From assembly GCA_958496175.1 (NCBI GenBank), contig OY292278.1, forward strand, positions 47,430,001-47,494,000: 64,000 nt of DNA, written 5' to 3'. The position numbers and the translations under genes were made by a program. The notes under the pieces were generated by a model that was given only the letters and a program-made list of their open reading frames with translations, was not told the origin of the DNA and did no database searches. Below, in pieces: positions 45,875 through 54,215 of the stretch. Origin of the DNA: Sisyra terminalis (lineage: Eukaryota; Arthropoda; Insecta; Neuroptera; Sisyridae). The first letter of the stretch is position 1, and every line of letters starts with the position of its first letter.

Positions 45875-46265
45875 TTATTTCTTGTTAAACGTTTTATTGA
45901 CGCAATAAATTCCTAAAATAATCAATAAAAGGTCTGACGAAAAATCATTATGAATTTCAACATTTCTTTCCTGTTCTTCTGGAAGAATATTGTCTTCCAT
46001 GTCCGAATTTTCATCAGTGTCAAAATTTTCTTCCATTCGGTCTATCGCTATATTGTGTACTACTGCACATTTTTCTTCAATTTGTAATAATATAAATTCG
46101 ACCGTAAATTTTGAAAAAACGAAATCAATGGAAAAAATATTGGTCTGTCCATTTCTTAAAATGATCAATTCTTGGTCTTACATTATATTGTTGTTCAGGA
46201 TTTATAATTTCTATAAGTTGAATCAATTCTTCCTCATAGTCATTGAGCAATTCCAGTTCATCCAT
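45875..46265 (-). pseudogene. HARBI1-like transposase remnant (copy 2)
   Basis: Start ATG at 46265 (minus), same N-terminus as copy 1. The bases after NV give RPRIDHFKKWTDQYFFH then a stop. A neighbouring frame continues DFVFSKFTVEFILLQIEE and runs on to LLLIILGIYCVNKTFNKK. The first frame is the likely ancestral one (R.R.DHF..W.D is usual in Harbinger nucleases), and a single extra T in CGTTTTTTC explains the shift after it. No DDE core. Confidence 0.6.
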
Positions 46266-46711
46266 AGTAATTATTTCCACTTTTATTTATAACAGTAATA
46301 TATCCATAAAGTAACTGATTAATATTGTTTATGTCTGATTACATGAAATTGATACTTATTTAATTTTCACATAGATAATATATACCAATATATTTACTTA
46401 ATAAATTCGTTAATCTCCAAATTGGCAGAAAATTCTTGCAACTTCGTAATATAATTTTTTTCGCTTCACTTAAGTTTGATAGCACTAACAATGCGCAGAA
46501 ACAATAAGAAGACGATGTATGCTCTATCTATTAGATAAAAAGACTATTTGGAAGTCTTAGTACTGAATAAACAATGTAGGAGGTAGTTTAATTTTATCCT
46601 GGAGATATGACTATTTTTATGTGAAAATACGCATGTTTTCTCTATTTTCCGGTTAAAATTTTATCTGAAAGATAAATGTTACTATCTAGATGTGAAAATA
46701 CTGGGCCTTAA

Positions 46712-47690
46712 TAAAATACGAAGGAATTTGTTTCTACAAAATTTGTTTATTTAAACTAAGAAATATTACTGAAAAGTATCGGGTAATTTCTTTATTAAAT
46801 TATGAGACATTGATTTTTCGGGCCTTCGTAGTTTGTGAAAACTAAGATATGATATAATTTTAAACTAAATTTTCACATCGTCTACAATACGTCTACAATC
46901 GTCATAACGGCTAAGTACATAAGTAGGGACCATTTTTGGAAAAGAGTATCTTTTTTTGGGAACTTACAAATGTGCACGGGATTCATGTTCCATTGGAGTT
47001 GTTGGAGGGGTTGGTTATTTTGGCAAAATTCGATACCTTTTAGAGGAATTCTTCCGAAAGGGAAACATCAGATATTTGGGTTGATATTGGCGTCCATCCT
47101 CGTCGTTCACACGTCTCGAACGTGGAATAGCCGATTTTTATTTGAGAATATATATGAAAATATTTTACAAGACACCCAATTTACATAAAGGCGTAATATT
47201 TATTTGTGGCAAAACAATGAGACGCAATCGGCAGCAGGGACTGTCTCGGATTGTTGCAGTAGCAGCAGCATCTCTTGGATGAGGATCGTGATGGGAACGG
47301 GCGAATGGGATGACGACACTGGAGGACCTGTCGGGCGGTAATCGTCTGAATCGCGAAAATGTCTGTGTGGCTGTGCGGCGAACGCGTAAATTTCCGCGCC
47401 ATCGTTCAACATTCAAAAGAGGCCGCGCTCTTCGAAATCTTTTCTTCTGCCTTAAACAAATGTGTTTCATTAGGAATCCAAGGCCTCTGCATCTGTTCGA
47501 CTTTGTATGCATTGATGATGACAATTTCTTACAGATTTATTTCACGTTTATGAAATTGTTCTGATCGCGCCTTGCATGCATTAGGGTCCCGTAACAAATC
47601 ATGCCTTCCACTTGTACGAGAACGTCTTCTTGTAAACGTAAATATTTCAACTACAGCCTACCCCAAAGTTGTGTGCTTTTTCACTGAGAC
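46712..47690. other. Gene-free stretch with a GC-richer island (about 46960-47640)
   Basis: 47180-47560 is open in several frames on both strands (119 codons on minus, 84 on plus). This is what GC-richer non-coding DNA or an untranslated exon gives; no domain or preferred frame stands out. A CAG/CTG-like run (GTAGCAGCAGCATC) lies at about 47260. Confidence 0.4.
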
Positions 47691-47696
47691 AAACTT

Positions 47697-50145
47697 GACC
47701 ATTTTTTGACCAAAATTTTTAACATCCTTGAGAAAAACTTTACACTGATTCTAAACAATTTATAAACGTTTTATTTGGTAGGAATTGAACTCGCAGGGTA
47801 CCTAGCTTATCTAAATCCAAATTTACAAAAGTTTACGATAGTTTTAAGTTAGTTCAGTGACCATTGGCACGGGGGAAAAATTGGTGCAAAAATCTTAATA
47901 TTATATATAAAAAATCAAAAGAGGATATTAAATGTTAAGCCATACAACTACTTGACCAAAATTTGTTAAAATTAGATTACAATAAAGCTTTAATGTGTCT
48001 TCTTTTTAGTCTCTTGTAAGGGAGTTCATTAAGGCCAACTTGTTTTGGGTGTTCTTTAGACTGGGCCCAAAATATCAACAATTTTTTTGTTTGAAAAGTA
48101 TATCGAAAATACTGTTGACCAAATTTTTAACATCCTTCAGAAAAACTTTACACTGATTCTAAACAATTTATAAACGTTTTATTTGGTAGGAATTGAATTC
48201 GCAGGGTACCTAGCTTATCTAAATCCAAATTTACAAAAGTTTACGTTAGTTTTAAGTTAGTTCAGTGACCATTGGCACGGGGGAAAACTTGGTGCAAAAA
48301 TCTTAACATTATATATAAAAAATCAAAAGAGGATATTAAATGTTAAGCCATACAACCGCTTGACCAAAATTTCTTAAAATTAGATTACAATAAAGCTTTA
48401 ATGTGTCTTCTTTTTAGTCTCTTGTGAGGGAGTTCATTTAGGCCCACTTGTTTGGGTATTCATTAGACTGGGCCCAAAATATCAACATTTTTTTTGTTTG
48501 AAAAGTATATCGAAAATACTGTTGACCAAATTTTTAACATCCTTCAGAAAAACTTTACACTGACTCTAAACAATTTATAAACGTTTTATTTGGTAGGAAT
48601 TGAACTCGCAGGGTACCTAGCTTATCTAAATCCAAATTTACAAAAGTTTACGTTAGTTTTAAGTTAGTTCAGTGACCATTGGCACGGGGGAAAAATTGGT
48701 GCAAAAATCTTAACATTATGTACAAAAAATCAAAATAGGAGATACAATTTTAAGCCATACAACCACTTGACCAAAATTAGTTAAAATTAGATTACAATAA
48801 AGCTTTAATGTGTCTTCTTTTTAGTCTCTTGTAAGGGAGTTCATTTAGGCCAACTTGTTTTCGGTGTTCTTTAGACTGGGCCCAAAATATCAACAATTTT
48901 TTTGTTTGAAAAGTATATCGAAAATTCTGTTGACCAAATTTTTAACATCCTTCAGAAAAACTTTACACTGATTCTAAACAATTTATGAACGTTTTATTTG
49001 GTAGGAATTGAACTCGCAGGGTACCTAGCTTATCTAAATCCAAATTTACAAAAGTTTACGTTAGTTTTAAGTTAGTTCAGTGACCATTGGCACGGGGGAA
49101 AAATTGGTGCAAAAATCTTAAAATTATGTACAAAAAATCAAAATAGGATATTAAATGTTAAGCCATACAACCGCTTGACCAAAATTTGTTAAAATTAGAT
49201 TACAATAAAGCTTTAATGTGTCTTCTTTTTAGTCTCTTGTGAGGGAGTTCATTTAGGCCAACTTGTTTTGGGTGTTCTTTAGACTGGGCCCAAAATATCA
49301 ACAATTTTTTTGTTTGAAAAGTATATCGAAAATACTGTTGACCAAATTTTTAACATCCTTCAGAAAAACTTTATACTGATTCTACACAATTTGTGAACGT
49401 TTTATTTGGTAGGAATTGAACTCGCAGGGTACCTAGCTTATCTAAATCCAAATTTACAAAAGTTTACGTTAGTTTTAAGTTAGTTCAGTGACCATTGGCA
49501 CGGGGGAAAAATTGGTGCAAAAATCTTAACATTATGTACAAAAAATCAAAAGAAGGTACAAAATTTTAAGCCATGCAACCACTTGACCAAAATTTCTTAA
49601 AATTAGATTACAATAGAGCTTTAATGTGTCTTCTTTTTAGTCTCTTGTAAGGGAGTTCATTTAGGCCAACTTGTTTTGGGTGTTCTTTAGACTGGGCCCA
49701 AAATATCAACAATTTTTTTGTTTGAAAAGTATATCGACAATACTGTTGACCAAATTTTTAACATCCTTCAGAAAAACTTTACACTGATTCTAAACGATTT
49801 ATAAACGTTTTATTTGATAGGAATTAAACTCGCAGGGTACCCAGCTTATCTAAGTCCAAATTAACAAAAGTTTACGTTAGTTTTAAGTTAGTTCAGTGAC
49901 CATTGGCACGGGGGAAAAATTGGTGCAAAAATCTTAAAATTATGTACAAAAAATCAAAATAGGATATTAAATGTTAAGCCATACAACCGCTTGACCAAAA
50001 TTTGTTACAATTAGATTACAATAAAGCTTTAATGTGTCTTCTTTTTAGTCTCTTGTGAGGGAGTTCATTTAGGCCCACTTGTTTGGGTATTCTTTAGACT
50101 GGGCCCAAAATATCAACATTTTTTTTGTTTGAAGAGTATATCAAA
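47697..50145 (+). repeat. Satellite array, six ~408-bp units
   Basis: Landmarks recur at ~408-bp steps: TTTTTAACATCCTTCAG at about 47711, 48121, 48530, 48937, 49344 and 49753; CTTGACCAAAATT at about 47953, 48360, 48768, 49175, 49582 and 49991. Units are very similar, so the array is young. Each unit includes TTTAGACTGGGCCCAAAATA and TTTGAAAAGTATATCGAAAA, the terminal sequence of the foldback transposon that follows at 50.09 kb. No coding. Confidence 0.9.
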
Positions 50146-50271
50146 AATATTGTTCAAGGTGACAAAAAAAAAATATCGGAAAGTTTTAAGCCCTTAATAT
50201 TAATATTAAGAGTGGGTCCAAAATATCAACAATTTTTTCGTTTAAAAAGTATATCAAAAATAGATGATAAA

Positions 50272-50492
50272 AATCAGATCTCAGCTTCAAAATTTTTTAA
50301 ATAAGAAGAAAATTCATGTTGTTTAAGATCTTTAAATTTTTAATATTTTCTTATTTCAAAAAGCAACGTTTCGTTACGTAATTATAACTTCCTCAGGCTT
50401 CTTGATTTACAAAATTATTTTTTTTTATTGTGAAAAAATAAAATATTAAAAAATTAAAGATCTTAAACAACCTGAATTTTCTTCTTATATAT
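50272..50492. mobile_element. Penelope-like inverted repeat pair, family c, nested
   Basis: Left arm (about 50315-50405) contains the hammerhead motif. The right arm (about 50440-50490) is shortened and has lost it. Outer edges read AATAAGAAGAAAATTCATGT and its complement, as at 31.7 kb. Confidence 0.65.
50356..50405 (-). ncRNA. Hammerhead-like motif, family c, with 9-bp stem I
   Basis: Minus strand: TCAAGAAGC (50405-50397) pairs with GCTTTTTGA (50364-50356), eight Watson-Crick pairs and one GU. Core CTGAGGA (50396-50390), stem II GTTA/TAAC, GAAA (50372-50369), CGUU with predicted cleavage after 50365. It has the longest stem I in the window. Confidence 0.75.
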
Positions 50493-51301
50493 CAAAAATA
50501 TTGTTCAAGGTGACAAAGGAGAGAGTTATTTTATGTAAAAACTTTAAGAGACCTTTTTTGTAGAGCATTAAATTCCCTACAAGAATCTACGTTGTTCATT
50601 TCTATATATTAATTTGTTCGTTAGTTACAAAATTTCAAAATAGAGAAGATAAATATAAAAATTATATCAATGTCTGAAGCTTGATTATTCGGAAACGGCG
50701 TGTCTGGCAAAAATTTTTAACAAAACATTTTTTGTAGGAAATTTAATTTTCTATAAATTTATGGGCAGATGAATTTTTTTACCTTGATAGTTTGACAGCA
50801 TTGACGCAAAAACGAAAGCCCAAATTAAAAATCGAAATTAAAGATGATAGACCTCTTAATATTAATATTAAGGGCTCAAACCATCACCATTATTTTCTTT
50901 TTTGTTACCTTGAAACAATATTTTCAATATACTTTTAATGGCATAACATAAATTTTTAATCGATTAAAGAAAAATAAAAATGTAATGTGCGTTTTCTACT
51001 AATAAAAATTCAGAAATGGATTAAGCTTTTTATTTAGAGTTGCATTTGGAAAAAATTATAAATTTTCTTCTAATTTTATCAAAAACAAAAAAAAATAGTC
51101 ATCCAATTGATATTTTCCCAGTTAGGCTTTAAATACTCGCATCGAAAATCTTCGTATTTTATTATTCCTTTTGAAAGCGGGAAAAGTTTGAAGATATAAT
51201 ACAAGGGATGAAAAAATCCGACTAGAAATCAAATAAAATCACTCACCAGACAGATTATTTTATTATTATATATTATTTTTTTTGTGTATATATATGACAG
51301 A

Positions 51302-51615
51302 AGCTATCAAACAAAAATATTTGTGACCTATTGCCCATGTACGTATTTCGATTGCCAAGCAATCTTCCTCAGTGATCATCAAGTAGTTGGGATCACTCCG
51401 TAACTGCTTTGCACTTGATTCACCAGATTGTCCAACAAAAATTATTTGAATAAACCTAATATTCAAGTTCAAAAAATTATTTCAGATGATTCGACAATGA
51501 TCTTAAATAATATTTTTTCTTTACATGAATCCCATAGCATAAGACCCCAACTCCCATAAAGATAAGCTATTGTTTTCGAACTCTCATTTCGTAATTTATA
51601 TTATTGCTTAAATAT
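51302..51615 (-). mobile_element. Penelope-like family b segment
   Basis: Matches the middle and right arm of 22.7-23.05 kb in reverse, including CATGAATCCCATAGCATAAG and the hammerhead region. The minus ORF 51266-51472 is an artefact of this repeat. Confidence 0.65.
51338..51375 (-). ncRNA. Degenerate hammerhead-like motif, family b
   Basis: Core CTGAGGA (51372-51366), perfect stem II GATTGC/GCAATC and GAAA (51349-51346) remain, but the cleavage dinucleotide UC after TACGTA is CA, so it should not cleave. Confidence 0.55.
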
Positions 51616-51912
51616 AAATTTTTAATCGATTAAAAACTACAGAAATGGAATAAGCTTTTTTATTTCGAGTTGCATTTGGAAAAAATAATAAATTTTCTGC
51701 TAATTTTTTCAAAAGCAAAAAAAAATAGTCATCCACTTAATATTTTCCCAGCTGGGCTTTAAACACTCGCCTCGAAAATCTTCGTATTTTACTATTCCCT
51801 TTGAAAGCGGGAAAAGTTTGAAGATATAATACAAGGGATGAAAAAATCCGACTAGAAATCAAATAAAATCACTCACCAGACAGATTATTTTATCTCGATA
51901 TTATGTTTTTGT

Positions 51913-51936
51913 GTATATATATATATATATATATAT
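51913..51936. repeat. TA microsatellite
   Basis: About 12 TA dinucleotides, expanded relative to the partner copy at 51289-51297. It produces the MYIYIYIY start of a spurious ORF. Confidence 0.9.
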
Positions 51937-51955
51937 GACAGAAGCTTTCAAACAA

Positions 51956-53348
51956 AGCACAACACATATAACAGCTTTGACGGCACAGCCACCCCAATTG
52001 TCGCAGTCCAGAGATATACAATTCCATACACACCACAGCATCCCTATACTAGTTTCCTCACTCCCCCTCATGGGAGAGACGTGGCCGAGGCGGCCGTCTC
52101 CCTCGGGAGCGAAATTCCCGTCAATTTTTATCATAATCTGTGTCGAACTTGTCGAGAATCTGAATGTCTTGACGATGGTCCGAAATAAAATCCCACCCCC
52201 CCAAACGGAAAATTTCAACAACTGGTGGTATAAATATTTTATGGATTTACGATGTTCACAATAAGTTTGTTTCTTGTATCGGTGGTAATAATAATTTTAT
52301 GGTGCAAATAGGGGTTGAATGTGAGTGACTCGTTGGGGTTTCAACGAAGGGGTTGTTTTTTTTTTTTTTTTAGGGAAATTATGATTATTTTTATTATGAG
52401 TATATGTCGCGTTTTCATCGGGCAGGTTTTATTTTTGCATAGCGAGACAATTTCGTTTGATTGTTTCGTTTCGGGATGACTTCCATCTTTGTTTCGAATA
52501 TTAAATGCGGGGTGAGTTTCCGTCCTTGTTGTGCTTTCAGCTCGTTTCACATTTTATTTATATTAGGTTGTATATAAAATATATATAAAAAACACGGTAT
52601 TTATTCGCAACGTCGGCAGAAACACTGAATTTAACATGAAATGCGGCAACAGGAATGAAAACCACCGCACGTATAACATTCATGGGGAACCGGGTGAGGG
52701 GTGATCTACAAAAGTAAATCGTATCCGAGGAAAAAAAAAATCCATCGAAATTTTTATAAATTTCAATTCTAATGGCTTGTTAGTGTGATGTATTAGAATC
52801 GTAGATCGTTAGTTGGTTGTCCATCAGCGACGTCACTTTTCGATCTTCGGACTTGGCGATCGGCTTGGGACAGGAAGACAAAGTGATGCTGTCTGCGTCG
52901 TGCAGAAACTGTCACCTTCATGGCCATATTAAACGGTAGCCGCGACACCTAGCCACCCCCTTTCGTCGGCCACGTCTTCGCCAATTCGTTTTCTCATTCC
53001 ATGCCAAATGGACGACACTGGGTTCGTCTCTGTCCTGCAAAAATTCCGCAGTTTTCGTATCGAAATTCGGCGATAAAAATGCTCTCTCATCCCTTTATCC
53101 TTCGTGTGGGTTATTTATGGCCGAGTCAAAGACAATTCGATGATATTCTTCATTTATTCTTTCATATAAAAAATTGTGTGAAGAAACAAAAGTAGGAATA
53201 TTTTTCGTTCAAATAATATTGCAAAAAACGGGGATAAAAAACGTATACCCTATTGAAATCATTACCATCAATTTATTGAATTTATTTGATACTTTTTGTT
53301 GAATTTACGATTAAGGTTTGGCTCAAGAAGAATTTTTAGTAATTTATT
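51956..53348. other. Gene-free GC-richer island
   Basis: Unique sequence of mixed composition (52000-53160) with CpG-containing words (GTGGCCGAGGCGGCCGTCTC). ORFs 51911-52264, 52341-52550 and 53001-53195 lack domains. It is a candidate untranslated exon or regulatory region. Confidence 0.35.
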
Positions 53349-53356
53349 CTCTAGTC

Positions 53357-53563
53357 CAGCGGTTTCTAACCTTTTTCAGCCGCGGACCCCCAAGGAAATC
53401 AAGCACAATGCTAAGGACCCCTGAGTGAAAAAAGGTGCAATTTTCGGACAATATTATACCATATTTTAGTATTCCTTCATTAAATTAAAAAACAAAAAAC
53501 AAACTTGGTCAAATGGGACCGCGGACCTCCAGGGGTCCACGGACCACAGGTTAGGAAACAATG
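53357..53563. mobile_element. hAT MITE with 8-bp target duplication
   Basis: Ends CAGCGGTTTCTAACCT and (reversed) CATTGTTTCCTAACCT, both followed by GGACCCC-type inner repeats. The exact duplication CTCTAGTC lies at 53349-53356 and 53564-53571. It is 207 bp and non-coding. The CAG.GGTT.CTAACC end is a classic hAT end. Confidence 0.92.
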
Positions 53564-53779
53564 CTCTAGTCAAAAGTATAGCGTTTTGGGTCCAGGAGGA
53601 CCATAACCTCGGGTGACACATGAAAGTAGGGAGGTATATTGATATTGATAGTTCTTCAAAGATTTTGCTTTGTAAAAGAGTACATTATTGTAAAATTTCA
53701 GATCCTCGATGATAAAAGATAGATAAAATATTCAGAGGACTAGGATCGAAAATAATCGGTTAAAACTTTATTTATTACA

Positions 53780-54078
53780 TGCGACGTTTTGGCTCCTTTA
53801 TTGAGCCTTCCTCAGGTGTTTCTAAAAAAGGAATGCTGAGGAACTGAGGAAGGCTCAATAAGGAGTGGGATCGCAAATAATCGGTTAAAATTTTATTTAT
53901 TACTTGCGATGTTTTGGCTCCTTTATCGAGCCTTCTTCAGGCGTTCGTAAAAAAGGAACGCTGAGAAACTGAGGAACGCCTGAGGAATGCTCAATAAGAA
54001 CTAAGATAAAAAATAATCGGTTAATAATTTATTTATTACAAGCGATGTTTCGGCTCCTTTATTAAGCCTTTCTCAGGC
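53780..54078 (-). ncRNA. Three tandem hammerhead-like motifs, family d, all damaged
   Basis: Motif 1 (near 53780-53818): CTGAGGA, stem II GGCTC/GAGCC, but AAAA instead of GAAA. Motif 2 (near 53905-53942): CTGAAGA, stem II intact, again AAAA. Motif 3 (near 54042-54078): GAAA intact but core CTGAGAA. Each has lost a different or single invariant base while keeping the fold. Confidence 0.6.
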
Positions 54079-54112
54079 GTTCTTCAATTCCTCAGCATTC
54101 CTTTTTTACGAA

Positions 54113-54150
54113 CGCCTGAGGAAGGCTCAATAAAGGAGCCGAAACATCGC
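54113..54150 (+). ncRNA. Hammerhead-like motif, family d, core intact
   Basis: Core CTGAGGA (54116-54122), stem II GGCTC (54124-54128) with GAGCC (54136-54140), GAAA (54141-54144), CAUC with predicted cleavage after 54148, then GC pairing with GC before the core. Stem III has changed from ACGU to ACAU, which weakens it. Confidence 0.65.
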
Positions 54151-54215
54151 ATATAATAAATAAAGTTTTAACCGATTATTTTCGATTCTAGTCCTCTGAA
54201 TATTTTATCAATCTG

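Larger units (their letters stand above)
45225..46707 (-). mobile_element. PIF/Harbinger element, internally deleted, copy 2
   Basis: Ends GGCCCAATATTTTCAC and (reversed) GGCCCAGTATTTTCAC, flanked by CTAA and TTAA. It has the same two gene remnants and the same internal deletions as copies 1 and 3, in opposite orientation to copy 1. Confidence 0.8.
50093..50945 (+). mobile_element. GACTGGGCC foldback-family element, interrupted by a PLE repeat
   Basis: Starts TTTAGACTGGGCCCAAAATA as the satellite units do, but continues into GTTCAAGGTGACAAAAAA and the palindrome at 50193-50210. After the PLE insertion (about 50272-50492) it resumes with ATCAAAAATATTGTTCAAGG and carries a second palindrome at 50855-50872. 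Its right half matches 35445-35841. Confidence 0.65.
50950..51955. repeat. Partial tandem duplication (~340 bp, ~666-bp spacing) around a family b PLE piece
   Basis: 50950-51301 and 51616-51955 match from TTTTTAATCGATTAAA through CTTTGAAAGCGGGAAAAG and ATCACTCACCAGACAG to TGACAGAAGCT.TCAAAC. Between them lies a PLE family b segment in minus orientation. Confidence 0.75.
53690..54215. mobile_element. Penelope-like terminal repeats in tandem (family d), plus one inverted copy
   Basis: AATAATCGGTTAA recurs at about 53751, 53877 and 54012, i.e. about 130-bp tandem units on the minus strand. An inverted copy (54100-54200) ends with TCGATTCTAGTCCTCTGAAT. Each unit has a hammerhead-like motif. The left border GATCCTCGATGATAAAAGAT matches 25.69 kb. 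Confidence 0.75.

Noticed and set aside
45990..46292. 100-codon plus ORF (also 7857-8090 minus and 58802-59038 plus)
   Set aside because: These are the antisense shadows of the Harbinger transposase remnants, which explains why the same protein appears three times.
47165..47564. Cluster of five overlapping ORFs on both strands
   Set aside because: Open frames in several phases at once reflect higher GC content rather than coding; no domain, no splice context, no preferred frame.
47760..47830. B-box-like GAGTTCAATTCC on the minus strand of each satellite unit
   Set aside because: It resembles a tRNA T-arm, but no A box or cloverleaf is found at a proper distance, so no tRNA or SINE is called.
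47697..50145. Possible CRISPR-like array because of regular repeats
   Set aside because: The units are 408-bp near-identical tandem copies with no unique spacers, in eukaryotic-type DNA; it is a satellite.
51266..51472. 68-codon minus ORF in the family b repeat
   Set aside because: It follows the PLE repeat and ribozyme sequence; no protein similarity.
51901..52264. ORFs of 106 and 117 codons crossing the TA tract
   Set aside because: They start or end in the TA microsatellite (YIYIYI) and continue in DNA without protein-like features.
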